Part shown: piece after piece, positions 26,956 to 37,296 of the stretch
Numbering within the stretch: position 1 is the stretch's first letter
Layout of the letters: the number at the start of each line of letters is the position of its first letter
Assembly: GCF_000619905.2 (NCBI RefSeq)
Contig: NZ_CP012371.1
Coordinates: 558,001 to 622,000 of the forward strand
Reading direction: 5' to 3'
DNA: 64,000 bases
Source: Nitrosospira briensis C-128
GTDB lineage: Bacteria; Pseudomonadota; Gammaproteobacteria; Burkholderiales; Nitrosomonadaceae
Notes under the pieces: generated by a model
Seen by the model: the letters and a program-made list of their open reading frames with translations, nothing else
Told to the model about the DNA's origin: nothing
Databases searched by the model: none
Position numbers and translations under genes: made by a program

Positions 26956-27888
26956 TCACCTCTTTTTACGTTCACTTTTACGTGCCGAAGCGCGTAGGTG
27001 CCCGCCGAGCAGTCCCAACCCGGCAATCATCAAGGTCCATGTTTCCGGCTCTGGTATCGGCGAAACCTGCCAGCCGATGTCTTTCATGGCAGCGTAGTCG
27101 AGTTCCGTGAAATGGCTGCGCTGGTTGGTGGCAATGCTGGGGTCCATTGCGGCTTCCTGTCCCTGGTAGCTGAGCTTCGGTGCCCAGTGGCCGTCGCGGG
27201 TCAAGGGAGGATTCGAACCATACAGGTCATGAACGGCGGTGCCGGTAAACACCCCGCCGACGCTCAGGTTATTAAACGATGGAGCACCGCCGAAACCGAG
27301 TACATGAGCGAGCTCATGTACAGCTACCGAATAAAAATCGTACCGGTTGGGGAAAGGCTCATCGGTCGTGATATCGGGGTCAAAGTACCAATTGGAATTG
27401 TTATTGAAGGAAATCGCACCGCCCCATGGACCAAAGTCCGTCTGCATGGGCAAAAGCGCTCCGGCCTGGCCTCTGCTTAATGCATTGTCGAAGAAGCCCG
27501 GCGATCCGACGCCAGCGACACTACCAGGGCCGCCCGCTGCGAGTGTGCCACCCATATTATAGGTCCCGACGAAAACCACGATCTGATCAGGTGCGACACT
27601 AAAATTGGAAAGTCGAGTGTTGAGACCAGTATCCGGCTGAAAAAAGCGCGCATCGAATCTATCCGATCCGGAAGAGGAGATTGCAGTCAGGTTATCCTGA
27701 AAGCGCGTCTCGAATACAGAAGCAGCCGCATTCAGCAGGTTCTGGCGTGAACTGTTTTCACCCGTAAAAAAGTGGGAGCTATCATACCGGTAATCAAAAG
27801 TGATATAGATATTGGCCAGCGCCGGCTGACTGATAGCGAATAATGGGGCAAGCAGGGCGCCCAACAGCACGGGATATTTGAATTTCAT
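26956..27888 (-). CDS. PEP-CTERM-anchored zinc metalloprotease (NF038122-like)
   Basis: A 310-residue exported protein: signal peptide (1-26, ending PALA), a metalloprotease domain with the zinc motif HELAHVLGFG (191-200), and a PEP-CTERM sorting tail (PEPETWTLMIAGLGLLGG, 280-297, then a basic end). The motif resembles metzincin HExxHxxG, but the residue at the usual third-ligand position is not His; His220, His234 or His259 may serve. The family is the PEP-CTERM-associated metalloprotease group known as NF038122. It would be processed by exosortase and act at the cell surface. It stands alone, with a family A repeat immediately past its 3' end. Confidence 0.83.
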   Translation of the reverse strand: MKFKYPVLLGALLAPLFAISQPALANIYITFDYRYDSSHFFTGENSSRQNLLNAAASVFETRFQDNLTAISSSGSDRFDARFFQPDTGLNTRLSNFSVAPDQIVVFVGTYNMGGTLAAGGPGSVAGVGSPGFFDNALSRGQAGALLPMQTDFGPWGGAISFNNNSNWYFDPDITTDEPFPNRYDFYSVAVHELAHVLGFGGAPSFNNLSVGGVFTGTAVHDLYGSNPPLTRDGHWAPKLSYQGQEAAMDPSIATNQRSHFTELDYAAMKDIGWQVSPIPEPETWTLMIAGLGLLGGHLRASARKSERKKR

Positions 27889-27951
27889 CTTTTTTACTCC
27901 TATGTCTTTGCCAGATTAGTCGAATTGTTTAATTGTTTAGTGGACAATGCC

Positions 27952-29070
27952 TTAACCGTTATGCTCCAGCGCTTTCAACGGCTCAATATATTGCATGCCA
28001 AATTCCCTCGCGACCGCGAGATAAGTGACTGACCCATGGTGGGTATTGAGGCCGTATTGTAGCGCCCGGCTTTTCCGTATAGCCTCCAATCCTTCGTCGG
28101 CCAGGCGGAGCGTATAAGCAGCGGTCTGTATATTGAGCGCGAATGTACTGGTGCGCGGAACCGCGCTGGGCATGTTGGAAACACAATAATGTACGACGCC
28201 GTCGAGCTCGTAAGTGGGGTCGCTGTGAGTGGTAGGCCGCGTCGTTTCCACGCAACCTCCCTGATCAACCGCTACATCGACGATTACGGAACCTTTCCTC
28301 ATATTTGGCAACATCCCGGCTGTGATCAGCCATGGCGCGCGTCCACCGGGTATCAAAACAGCGCCAATGACCAGGTCGGCGCTGTAGATGATTTCTTCGA
28401 TATTATATTCGTCGCTGATACGCGTCTGTAACTGGCCGCGATAAATATCATCCAGGTATTTCAGACGGTCATGATTGATATCCAGTACGGTAACCTGTGC
28501 GCCGCATCCCACAGCCACACGAGCGGCGTTCGTGCCTACGATACCCGCCCCCAGGATCGCCACATTGGCTGGAGCGACACCCGGAACGCCGCCCATCAAT
28601 ACGCCACGGCCGCCGCGCGTTTTTTGCAAATAGGTTGCGCCGATCTGGGTCGCCATACGCCCTGCTACCTCGCTCATTGGCGTCAATAGCGGTAATTTTC
28701 CATCTTCGGTCTGGACCGTTTCGTATGCGATGGCTGTGGTACCACTCTCCAGCAAAGCGTCAGTGAGGGGTCTGTCCGAGGCCAAATGCAGATAGGTGAA
28801 AAGAATCATGTCCCGATGCAGGTAACGATATTCAATCGCGGCCGGCTCCTTGACTTTGACTACCATTTGCGCCGCCCAGGCATCGTCAGCATGAGGCACA
28901 ATCATCGCGCCCGCTGATTGGTATTCTGCATCGGAAATAAAACTTCCATCCCCTGCTCCGCTCTGTACGAGCACATGATGGCCACGCCGCGTCAAGGCTT
29001 TGACTGTGCTTGGCGTCATACCGACCCGATTTTCGTGGTCTTTGATTTCTTTGGGTAGTCCGATCCGCAT
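27952..29070 (-). CDS. ald: Alanine dehydrogenase
   Basis: A 372-residue protein of normal length for NAD-dependent alanine dehydrogenase, which interconverts alanine and pyruvate plus ammonia. Visible marks are the N-terminal MRIGLPKEIKDHENRVGMTP, the substrate-side Lys and His in VVKVKEPAAIEYRYL and FTYLHLASD, the NAD-binding GAGIVGTNAARVAVGCGAQV and the closing HYCVSNMPSAVPRTSTFALN. It is related to PntAA encoded about 3 kb away, but the full-length match is clearly Ald. In an ammonia oxidiser it could assimilate ammonia or recycle alanine. It appears monocistronic. Confidence 0.93.
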   Translation of the reverse strand: MRIGLPKEIKDHENRVGMTPSTVKALTRRGHHVLVQSGAGDGSFISDAEYQSAGAMIVPHADDAWAAQMVVKVKEPAAIEYRYLHRDMILFTYLHLASDRPLTDALLESGTTAIAYETVQTEDGKLPLLTPMSEVAGRMATQIGATYLQKTRGGRGVLMGGVPGVAPANVAILGAGIVGTNAARVAVGCGAQVTVLDINHDRLKYLDDIYRGQLQTRISDEYNIEEIIYSADLVIGAVLIPGGRAPWLITAGMLPNMRKGSVIVDVAVDQGGCVETTRPTTHSDPTYELDGVVHYCVSNMPSAVPRTSTFALNIQTAAYTLRLADEGLEAIRKSRALQYGLNTHHGSVTYLAVAREFGMQYIEPLKALEHNG

Positions 29071-29300
29071 GGATTTATTTCTGACTGTCGATGAGCAGAA
29101 CAGAACCTTTCTTTTAAATAAGATTAATGTGAAATTGAGAGAATATGGATAGCGATCTGCTTCAACTTGAAGGTGAACCGCTTACGCTCCTCTTGACTAT
29201 GTCGCCCGCAACTCGACCTTTTTTTAAGTATACAACCCGATCCCCGAACCACAGGAAAAAATTATCCTGAAGGGTATCTACCGAGCTATTATTGGATGAG

Positions 29301-30071
29301 TCAGCGGAAGGGGCTATCCGGATCAAGCAATTGCGTTCGCAAATGCTTGATCACCCGTTCTCGGGTGTCGACCCCCCGGTCAAGCGCTTTCTGGTAATCG
29401 AATGTAAGTGTCGAGTGCCCTTTCCCGGGCACGACCACAGAATGGAAGCGCGACCCCGTTGGTCCTGCCGGATTCCGCAGTGAGGATTCCAAACGCTCGA
29501 ATCGAGCCGCAGGGCAACGAAAGTCGTCCTCGAAGCGAAGCCCGAGCAACGACATCGTATCTGTACGATTGGATGCGAGCGCAAGTTTTTCCGGTTCGAC
29601 GTCAAGCGCTCCCGGTTGAAAGAATGGAAGACTGGGTTGCGCCGCCACCGGCGCGAGGAGGGCTGCTTCCACCATCATCGCGAAAATGAAGCCGCCGGTA
29701 TAACACATGCCCACGGCGCCTACACCGGGCCCGCCACGCTCGGAATGAATTTTCCGGCACAACGCTCGCAGCACCATCGTAATGGGGCTTGATTTCCCGG
29801 CGCTGAGGTTATTGAATTCCTTTCGAATGCATACGAATGGGGCCTTCAAAAGGCCGAGCATCGGATGCTGAAGCGGGCGGCCGAACAGGAGCGGCATGAC
29901 AACGTGAAAGCCATGGCCCGCAATCCACTCCGCAAACTCGACTGTATCCTGCGTAAGACCGGGCAATTCATGCAGGAGGATAACGCCAGGCCCACCCCCC
30001 TTTCCGTAGAGTATCAGCGAGTGATCGCCTATCGTGAACGTTTCCTCGGAAAAGCCCTTGATCGCACTCAT
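29301..30071 (-). CDS. Dienelactone hydrolase family protein
   Basis: A 256-residue alpha/beta hydrolase of the dienelactone hydrolase family. The nucleophile is a cysteine, Cys123 in GMCYTGG, at the same position as in the classical enzyme; the HELPGLT motif near residue 34 provides the Glu/oxyanion side and His227 in GKGHSTLTFD is the likely base. The substrate is unknown. It is a different subgroup from the Ser-type hydrolase at 16977. It lies alone between the ald and pntB genes on the same strand. The flanking gaps (29071-29300 and 30072-30307) hold no supported gene. Confidence 0.85.
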   Translation of the reverse strand: MSAIKGFSEETFTIGDHSLILYGKGGGPGVILLHELPGLTQDTVEFAEWIAGHGFHVVMPLLFGRPLQHPMLGLLKAPFVCIRKEFNNLSAGKSSPITMVLRALCRKIHSERGGPGVGAVGMCYTGGFIFAMMVEAALLAPVAAQPSLPFFQPGALDVEPEKLALASNRTDTMSLLGLRFEDDFRCPAARFERLESSLRNPAGPTGSRFHSVVVPGKGHSTLTFDYQKALDRGVDTRERVIKHLRTQLLDPDSPFR

Positions 30072-30307
30072 GTACGCTGCCCATTATTTTGATGCTTTAT
30101 CGTAATAATGGCTTTAGCCCTTTCGGGCACCGCGCCAAGCCTTATGCTGCCGACATATTCCCTGGATTTCGCTTCAACAAAGAAGCAAATACGCCATTTA
30201 CCATTTGAATAAATCGCAGCTGGCAGTTTCCGAGATACTCCGGTGAATGAATCGCCCTCATCATAACAGGCGGAGCGTATGCCGATTTTGAGTACTCCAA
30301 TGAAAAC

Positions 30308-31687
30308 TTACAGCGCCTTGACCATCTCCTCGACCACCTTCTTGGCATCACCAAATACCATCATGGTCTTGTCCATGTAGAACAGGTCATTATCGAGGCC
30401 GGCATAGCCTGCTGCCATACTGCGTTTTACCACCATCACGGTACGCGCCTTGTGAGCATCCAGAATGGGCATGCCATATATCGGGCTGCCGGGAACGTTG
30501 GCGGCCGGATTCACCACGTCGTTCGCACCGAGCACCAGTACCACGTCGGTATTGGAAAAATCGCTGTTGATCTCATCCATCTCGAGCACTTGCTCATAAG
30601 GTATTTCTGCTTCCGCCAGCAACACATTCATGTGTCCGGGCATGCGCCCTGCGACCGGATGAATCGCGAAACGCACGTTGACGCCTTTTGAGTGCAGCTT
30701 TTCCGCCAGTTCCTTGACCGAATGCTGCGCCCGCGCCACCGCCAACCCATAACCGGGCACAATGATTACGCTGTCGGCGTTGCCCATTAAAAATGCCGCA
30801 TCGTCCGCACTGCCGCTGCGATAAGTTTTCTGGGTTCCATCGCCTACCGCCGCAGTGCCTGTTTCGCTGCCGAAACCGCCGAGTATGACTGAAATGAAGG
30901 GCCGGTTCATGGCCTTGCACATGATATAGGACAGGATGGCGCCTGAGCTGCCCACCAGCGAGCCGGCAATGATAAGCATGGGATTGCCGAGAGAGAATCC
31001 TATCCCTGCCGCCGCCCAACCGGAATACGAGTTGAGCATGGAAATCACAACCGGCATATCCGCGCCGCCGATGGGGATGATGATGAGAAAGCCAAGCACG
31101 AAGGCAATAGCCGTCATTGTCGCAAAAGCGGTCCAGTTGGTCGTCTCGCTAAAGAAGAACCACAGGCCAAATCCAACCATCACGATTGCCAGGATCAGAT
31201 TGACCATATGCTGGCCGCCAAAGGTGATAGGTGCACCACTCATGCGGCCGGACAACTTCAGGAATGCGATCACCGAGCCTGACCAGGTCATGGCGCCAAT
31301 GAATGTGCCGAGGAACAACTCCAACCTGCTGCCCATCGGCAGCATTTCAGGCAAACCAAACGAAACAGGATTATTAACGGCGGCGATAGCGATAAATACC
31401 GCCGCCAACCCCACGAGCGAGTGCATGAACGCAACCAGTTCCGGCATCGCCGTCATCTGCACGCGGCGGGCAACGACTGCGCCAATGGCGCCTCCCAGTG
31501 CGATACAGGCGAGGATCAGCGCCCAGTTGCTGGTGATCGTAAGCGTGGTGACGACGGCGATCGCCATCCCGACCATGCCAAACAAGTTACCGCGACGAGC
31601 GGTCAGGGGCGAACTTAAGCCTTTCAGCGCCAGAATAAAGAAAACCGACGCGACAAGATACGCGAGTGCAACCGAATTTACCGACAT
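30308..31687 (-). CDS. pntB: NAD(P) transhydrogenase subunit beta
   Basis: A 459-residue subunit of the proton-translocating transhydrogenase, which moves hydride between NADH and NADP+ using the proton gradient. About nine membrane helices (residues 1-265) lead into the NADP(H)-binding domain III with VIIVPGYGLAVARAQHSVKEL, the RFAIHPVAGRMPGHMNVLLAEA segment and VLVLGANDVVNPAA. Its start lies three bases after the stop of the pntAB gene. Together with pntAA and pntAB it forms the split three-gene arrangement seen in Rhodospirillum and many proteobacteria. Confidence 0.96.
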   Translation of the reverse strand: MSVNSVALAYLVASVFFILALKGLSSPLTARRGNLFGMVGMAIAVVTTLTITSNWALILACIALGGAIGAVVARRVQMTAMPELVAFMHSLVGLAAVFIAIAAVNNPVSFGLPEMLPMGSRLELFLGTFIGAMTWSGSVIAFLKLSGRMSGAPITFGGQHMVNLILAIVMVGFGLWFFFSETTNWTAFATMTAIAFVLGFLIIIPIGGADMPVVISMLNSYSGWAAAGIGFSLGNPMLIIAGSLVGSSGAILSYIMCKAMNRPFISVILGGFGSETGTAAVGDGTQKTYRSGSADDAAFLMGNADSVIIVPGYGLAVARAQHSVKELAEKLHSKGVNVRFAIHPVAGRMPGHMNVLLAEAEIPYEQVLEMDEINSDFSNTDVVLVLGANDVVNPAANVPGSPIYGMPILDAHKARTVMVVKRSMAAGYAGLDNDLFYMDKTMMVFGDAKKVVEEMVKAL

Positions 31688-31690
31688 TTA

Positions 31691-31996
31691 CTAGCTTCCT
31701 TTTTTGTCTTTTTTTCTGAACATTTCAAGCATTCGCTGCGTAACCAGGAAGCCGCCGAAGACATTGATCGCGGCCAGCGTGACGGCCACGGCGCCCAACC
31801 ATACGCCCCAGTCGGTTTCGGCTGGTCCGGCGGCCAGCATGGCACCCACCAGAATAATGCCGGAAATCGCGTTGGTGACTGACATCAGCGGCGTATGCAG
31901 GGCCGGGGTCACATTCCATACGACGTGATAGCCTACGAACACCGCCAATACGAATACAGTGAGATTAATAATGGTTGGATCAACTTCGCCAATCAT
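31691..31996 (-). CDS. pntAB: NAD(P) transhydrogenase subunit alpha, membrane part
   Basis: A 101-residue membrane subunit corresponding to the C-terminal helices of E. coli PntA. Three hydrophobic segments are visible, including [20 protein letters not shown], the conserved helix that lines the proton path, and [22 protein letters not shown] near the end. AAGGAG lies before the ATG. It sits between pntAA and pntB, 104 bases after the former and three before the latter. Confidence 0.95.
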   Translation of the reverse strand: MIGEVDPTIINLTVFVLAVFVGYHVVWNVTPALHTPLMSVTNAISGIILVGAMLAAGPAETDWGVWLGAVAVTLAAINVFGGFLVTQRMLEMFRKKDKKGS

Positions 31997-32100
31997 GGCT
32001 GCTCCTTCTAATGCGTTCTGTTACTGTGAATGGTGATTTATCTTCAACGAACGAAAGCGGTGAAAAGCGCATTCGGTTTTCAATGTTCGCCGGTAACGCT

Positions 32101-33228
32101 TCAAGTTTTCCGGACGACTTCCCCCCCGACGCAAACCAGTGTTCCGGCGATGACCTCGTCTTCACGGTTCAGGTTGAATTCGCCGGTCTTCGGATCAAGC
32201 ATCAGATTGAGAAAATTCATCAAATTACGCGCGTACAGTGCGCTGGAATCTGCCGCCACCAATCCCGGCAGGTTGGCGATACCGACGAGATGCACGCCAT
32301 GCTTCACCACAATCTTGTCCAGTTCCGACAAGGGGCAGTTGCCGCCCGCCTCTACCGCCATATCAATGATGACCGATCCCGGTTTCATGGCTCGAACGGT
32401 TTCTTCCTTGATCAATACCGGTGCGGGCCGGCCGGGAATCAATGCCGTCGTGATGATGATGTCGGCTGCCGCGGCGCGCTGATGCACCAGTTCACCCTGG
32501 CGCCGCTTGTAATCATCGGACATTTCCCGGGCATAACCGCCAGCGGTCTCCGCCTGCGCCTTTTCTTCCTCGCTTAGCGGAACCTCGACAAATTTGGCAC
32601 CGAGGCTTTCCACCTGTTCTTTGGCCGCCGGCCGCACGTCGAACGCCTCGATCACGGCACCCAGCCGTTTGGCCGTGGCAATGGCCTGAAGGCCCGCCAC
32701 GCCCGCGCCAAGAACCAGCACCCGTGCCGCCTTGACGGTACCTGCCGCAGTCATCAGCATCGGGAAGAATTTCTGATAGACGTTGGCTGCCATCAGTACC
32801 GCCTTGTAGCCGGCGATATTTGCCTGGGAGGACAGCACGTCCATGCTCTGGGCACGGGAAATGCGCGGCAATTTTTCCATCGCAAAGGCAGTGAGGCCAT
32901 GACGAGCGAGCGCTTCAATGCCCTCGGCGTGATGCGGAGAAAGTAAACCCAGCAGCACCGCATCCTTGCGCATCAGCGCCAGTTCGTCAGGGTCCGGGCT
33001 CCTCACTTTAAGCACTATTTGGGATTGACCGTACAGCTCCGCCGCGCTGGCCACGATAGTCGCACCCTCCGCCTGATACGCCGCATCCGGTATGCTCGCG
33101 CCGGCTCCCGCGCCAGACTGTACCAGAACAGTATTCAGACCTTTGGCGGTAAATTTCTTCACCGTTTCCGGTGTGGCCGCGACGCGAGTCTCTCCCCCGC
33201 GAATTTCCGCGGGTATGCCTATCTGCAT
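32101..33228 (-). CDS. pntAA: NAD(P) transhydrogenase subunit alpha, soluble part
   Basis: A 375-residue protein equal to the NAD(H)-binding domain I of transhydrogenase. It starts MQIGIPAEIRGGETRVAATP and has the dinucleotide-binding RVLVLGAGVAGLQAIATAKR, the RQGELVHQRAAAADIIITTA segment and a conserved SVIIDMAVEAGGNCPLSE end. A GGGAGA ribosome binding site precedes the ATG. It heads the pntAA-pntAB-pntB unit. The gene for a 1183-residue NAD(P)H/flavin oxidoreductase lies 265 bases upstream on the same strand, so shared control is possible. Confidence 0.95.
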   Translation of the reverse strand: MQIGIPAEIRGGETRVAATPETVKKFTAKGLNTVLVQSGAGAGASIPDAAYQAEGATIVASAAELYGQSQIVLKVRSPDPDELALMRKDAVLLGLLSPHHAEGIEALARHGLTAFAMEKLPRISRAQSMDVLSSQANIAGYKAVLMAANVYQKFFPMLMTAAGTVKAARVLVLGAGVAGLQAIATAKRLGAVIEAFDVRPAAKEQVESLGAKFVEVPLSEEEKAQAETAGGYAREMSDDYKRRQGELVHQRAAAADIIITTALIPGRPAPVLIKEETVRAMKPGSVIIDMAVEAGGNCPLSELDKIVVKHGVHLVGIANLPGLVAADSSALYARNLMNFLNLMLDPKTGEFNLNREDEVIAGTLVCVGGEVVRKT

Positions 33229-33493
33229 TGCTAATCTCCCTTATTTTTTTAACGTGCGCTATTCTTCAGCAAACTGAAACCGGGCCGCTGGTACTTCTGT
33301 TCGGCCCCTGTTCGTCACGAAGCTCGGATTATAAATGAACCTGCGCTGGATGCACCGCCTGGATCAAGGAAAAAAGCGCATCCCAGCAACCGTTTCTGCA
33401 GAGTCGGAATCAAATGGTTTTGGAAAAGACCGCTGGAATCCCGTTTTGCAGGACAGACAATGGTCCTTTTTGATGCTCGACTCCACAGGAACT

Positions 33494-36400
33494 TCAGGCA
33501 CTAACCGGGTTCACTTTTTTCAAACAATGTGTAATCCACCGGGTGGTAAGCTTTTCCTGGACACTGTTCTGGCGTAAACGCGATGCCAGACCGCCGAAGT
33601 CAACCTGATCAAGTGGTTGATCCTGATTGAAGCATGAAAATACATAGGTAATCTCACCCGTTACCGGATCTTTATGAGGTTGCAGACATTGCGCGCAAAT
33701 CTCTTTCATCATGCACTGCATGGGCGAATTGATGGAGCCGATCGCGAAATGATCTGTTTTCAGGTAAGGCCGAAGCTTGTTATGACGTGCCGCTCCCACC
33801 GCCGCCATCATCCGGTCGGAGCCGATGGCAATGATACGGTCGGCGTCCGACAATCGAACTTTCTGAGGACCCAACGCGCCGCTTCCATAAGCGGCCATCG
33901 CTTCCACAATGTTACCGACATAACTGAGATCGCCCGGCCGTGAGGGTTTGAAACCGGGAGACTCGTCACAGCACCACACCACTATGTCGGCTGCCGCCTC
34001 GATTTCCGCTACTTTATAGCGGTCGATCAGTTTCTTGTAACCGGCAAAATACAAAATTTTCGATCCTGCGGCTCTTGCTGCCGCACCAATTGAAAACAAC
34101 ACCGCGTTACCCAGGCCGCCACCCACCAGCACAACGGTTTCATCAGGCAGAATTTCGGTTGGGGTACCGGTGGGACCCATCAGGACTACTGGATCGCCAG
34201 GGCTGAGCCTGGCGCACAAGTCTGCCGATCCCCCCATTTCCAGGGCAATCAGCGATACCAGTCCACGGGACACGTCGACCGAGGCTCCCGTAAGGGCAAT
34301 GCCCTCCATCGCCAGTTTCGTATCGCCTGCGGTAATGGCGAGTGTTGCAAAGTTCTGGAAGCGGTAGAACTGGCCAGGATGAAAGCGTTCCACCGCCATC
34401 GGCGCATGCACGACCACTTCTATGATATTTGGAGTAAGCCGCTCGACCTTGTGCACCGTGGCGCGTAACTGTCCATTCATTTCGGCAAAAAAGAGCCAGG
34501 CCGGTTTCGTGGATGCCGGAGCCAGACGTTCAAGCACGCCGCTAACCACGGGATAACCCTGCTTGGCGCTGGACATCGCTTTTACGACGTTGCCGGAATA
34601 GGAAGGATGCAAATCACCGAAGAAGCTGATGAAACGGCCATCTTTATTACGGCTCATCAGTACGCTGGCCGTTTCAGGTTTGGGGTTCGCCCGCGGCGGG
34701 CTGACCGGATCGCCATTTTCGTCGCAAGCGGCGAAATAACGGCCGTTCAGCTTGAAGTTCTTATCGTCTTCTCTGGCAAGTACGGTATTGGGCTGAGTAC
34801 CGGCCGCAACCAGAACGGCGCGGGCCGGCAACACGGTCTCTCCTGTTTTTTGCCATGATCCCGTTTCATCCAGAACCTGTATCGCGAACTGCACCGCTTT
34901 CGCATGTTCCCATTTATCGGTATCCACTCGCACGGGCGTGAGGCCCTCGGCAAACCATATACCTTCCTCCAGCGCCTTTTCGACTTCTTCGTGATTAAGC
35001 GTATAGGAGGGGCTATCGATGAGCCGCTTGCGGTAGGCAATGGTGGCGCCCCCCCAGGATTGAAGCAGTTCCAGGACGCGCGGTGCCCGTCCTTCCTTTT
35101 CCGCTTCCTCGCGCTCTGCGCGAATAGCGCGCGCGTGGCTGAGAAATTCCTCGGCAATCACACGCTCTTCCTCATCCCATGCGGCACGTATCGCGGCATC
35201 CCCCTGCACAGCGGTCAGAATTTCGTAACGACGCAGAAATTTGTCTACCTGCACCGGATAATAAGCCAGCGCTTCGGTAGCTGTATCGATGGCTGTCAGT
35301 CCTCCGCCGATCACTACCACTGGCAAGCGCAGCTGCATATTGGCGACCGAATTAACCTGAGCCGCGCCGCTCAATTGCAACGCCATCAGGAAATCGGATG
35401 CGGCGCGAACCCCTCGCGCCAGCCCGTTGGGCAGATCAAGTACCGTCGGCCGCCCCGCCCCCGCCGCAAGTGCCACGTGATCGAACCCCATGGCGAAGGC
35501 GTCATCGGCGGTAAGCGTACCGCCAAAACGAATACCGCCAAAAAGCGCAAACTCCTCTCGCCGCTCCAGAAGCAAACGGATCAGCTTGAGGAAATTTTTA
35601 TCCCAGCGCACGGTGATGCCGTATTCCGCAACCCCACCAAATCCTCCCGGCATGCGCTCATCCAGATCCTCGGCAATTTCGTCGGCGTTCTGGATGGCTC
35701 TGAATGGAACATGTTCTCCCTGCTGGTTTACCCCGCAAATTTCCGGTGACAACGGTTCGATCTTGAGGCCGTCGACGCCTACCACGGTATGGCCGTCATT
35801 CATCAAATGGTGCGCCAGGGTGTAGCCTGCAGGTCCCATGCCCACGACAAGCACCTTACGGCCTGTCGGCGCCCTGGGTACCGGTCGACGCAGATTGAGC
35901 GGATTCCATCGGGTGAGAAGGCTGTATATTTCGAAGCCCCAGGGTAGTTCCAGTATATCCTTGAGCGTGCGCGTTTCAGCCTGGGGAATATCGACCGGTT
36001 CCTGTTTCTGGTAAATGCAGGACTTCATGCAATCGTTGCATATGCGGTGGCCGGTGCCGGCGCACATGGGATTGTCCACCACAATCATGGCAAGACCGCC
36101 GATTGCCACGCCTTGCGTCTTGAGTTTGTGAAACTCGGAGATACGCTCTTCCAGCGGGCAACCCGTTAGCAGGACACCCAATTGGCTTTTCTTGAAAGAG
36201 GGAATTTCATCGGGTGTTTTCGCCTTTTCCTTCATTCCCTTCGAGCAGGAATCCTTTCCTTGTTCGTGGCACCAAATGCAATAATTTGCTTCATCCAGCG
36301 CCCCCACCAGATCGGTTCCCTGATCGGTGAGCGTAAAACCTTCCCGGCGTCGTATATGATGCAGCTTATGGACGGTATAGCCCGCAGTGCTATCGGTATC

Positions 36401-37045
36401 CGTCGACAAAAGATGCAGAAAATCGAGCTTGGCCGGCGCCTTGAATAATACTCCATCCCGGTTACGCTCTCGCCCTGCGGGTGTCTTCAACGCCCAGGCC
36501 GCATAGAGCAAAGCAGTCTTCAGATGTTCTTCGTTCGCGGCTTCATCCAATAACCATTGGGTGACCTTGCCTGCAAAGGCCAACTCGGAGAAAGGCGCTT
36601 CGAATTCGGCAACCAGTTTCTCTTCCAGCGCAATCCCATCCACCGCCGCTGCTTCCGCCTCGCTTACCTTGCTCATCGCCTTGCGTTGAACGAATTGTCT
36701 TTTGCAGGAATAAAGCGGAGCAAGCTGATGGTGACGGGCGGCAAGAGCACTGACCTCTCTCTCGATACCGAACAGTCTGGCAATGAAATCTTCCATCCAC
36801 GGCGCCACCTCGATCAACAGAGCCGCTTCCGCTTTCCGGTCCAGGCTATCGGGATGAGCACGAGCATGATCCAGACGAACGCGCAGCCCGGCTTCTCCTT
36901 CATGCAGAAATTCCAGGAATGCCTGATCCAGACGCACAAGCCCTTCGCGGCGATATAGATCGGCAAAAGCCATGCCGAATCCAAGCACGGGAGAAGGTGC
37001 GGCATTTTCCGGTACAGGGTGGCGCGCCAATTGTAAACTTGTCAT
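33494..37045 (-). CDS. Multidomain FAD/NAD(P)/Fe-S oxidoreductase
   Basis: A 1183-residue fused flavoprotein. Residues 1-390 are a poorly recognised helical region with cysteine clusters (CIWC 256-259, Cys267, Cys296, Cys328, CNDCMKSC 336-343) that suggest Fe-S centres as in the N-terminus of GltD/DPYD. Residues 396-830 are a GltD-like FAD/NAD(P) module with VVGMGPAGYTLAHH (400-413) and VVIGGGLTAIDTATEA (577-592). Residues 850-1110 form a ferredoxin-NADP reductase-like domain (RFHPGQFYRF, VVLVGGGLGNAVLFSIG). A four-cysteine 2Fe-2S site like PyrK closes it (Cys1111, 1117, 1120, 1138). It should pass electrons between NAD(P)H, flavins and Fe-S clusters; the substrate is unknown. pntAA follows on the same strand. 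Confidence 0.85.
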   Translation of the reverse strand: MTSLQLARHPVPENAAPSPVLGFGMAFADLYRREGLVRLDQAFLEFLHEGEAGLRVRLDHARAHPDSLDRKAEAALLIEVAPWMEDFIARLFGIEREVSALAARHHQLAPLYSCKRQFVQRKAMSKVSEAEAAAVDGIALEEKLVAEFEAPFSELAFAGKVTQWLLDEAANEEHLKTALLYAAWALKTPAGRERNRDGVLFKAPAKLDFLHLLSTDTDSTAGYTVHKLHHIRRREGFTLTDQGTDLVGALDEANYCIWCHEQGKDSCSKGMKEKAKTPDEIPSFKKSQLGVLLTGCPLEERISEFHKLKTQGVAIGGLAMIVVDNPMCAGTGHRICNDCMKSCIYQKQEPVDIPQAETRTLKDILELPWGFEIYSLLTRWNPLNLRRPVPRAPTGRKVLVVGMGPAGYTLAHHLMNDGHTVVGVDGLKIEPLSPEICGVNQQGEHVPFRAIQNADEIAEDLDERMPGGFGGVAEYGITVRWDKNFLKLIRLLLERREEFALFGGIRFGGTLTADDAFAMGFDHVALAAGAGRPTVLDLPNGLARGVRAASDFLMALQLSGAAQVNSVANMQLRLPVVVIGGGLTAIDTATEALAYYPVQVDKFLRRYEILTAVQGDAAIRAAWDEEERVIAEEFLSHARAIRAEREEAEKEGRAPRVLELLQSWGGATIAYRKRLIDSPSYTLNHEEVEKALEEGIWFAEGLTPVRVDTDKWEHAKAVQFAIQVLDETGSWQKTGETVLPARAVLVAAGTQPNTVLAREDDKNFKLNGRYFAACDENGDPVSPPRANPKPETASVLMSRNKDGRFISFFGDLHPSYSGNVVKAMSSAKQGYPVVSGVLERLAPASTKPAWLFFAEMNGQLRATVHKVERLTPNIIEVVVHAPMAVERFHPGQFYRFQNFATLAITAGDTKLAMEGIALTGASVDVSRGLVSLIALEMGGSADLCARLSPGDPVVLMGPTGTPTEILPDETVVLVGGGLGNAVLFSIGAAARAAGSKILYFAGYKKLIDRYKVAEIEAAADIVVWCCDESPGFKPSRPGDLSYVGNIVEAMAAYGSGALGPQKVRLSDADRIIAIGSDRMMAAVGAARHNKLRPYLKTDHFAIGSINSPMQCMMKEICAQCLQPHKDPVTGEITYVFSCFNQDQPLDQVDFGGLASRLRQNSVQEKLTTRWITHCLKKVNPVSA

Positions 37046-37296
37046 GATAAAGTCATCAAAAGTAAAAAGTGAATCAAAAAAGAGACGAAAAAACTATCTG
37101 ATAAATTGTTAGAGCGTAACCGTACAAAAAGTTTTGCAGCACCTAAAAACCCTTCTCATCTTGTGCTTTTACATGGCCGAAAAATACAAAAGCGGCAAGG
37201 CTTCCTCTCCACCTTGTCCGCCCCTTTTCAGCATAATGGCTCCGCGCACTCAAGCGGCCCTTTGCGCAGCACCATCAGAATCGATTGAAACTCCCG

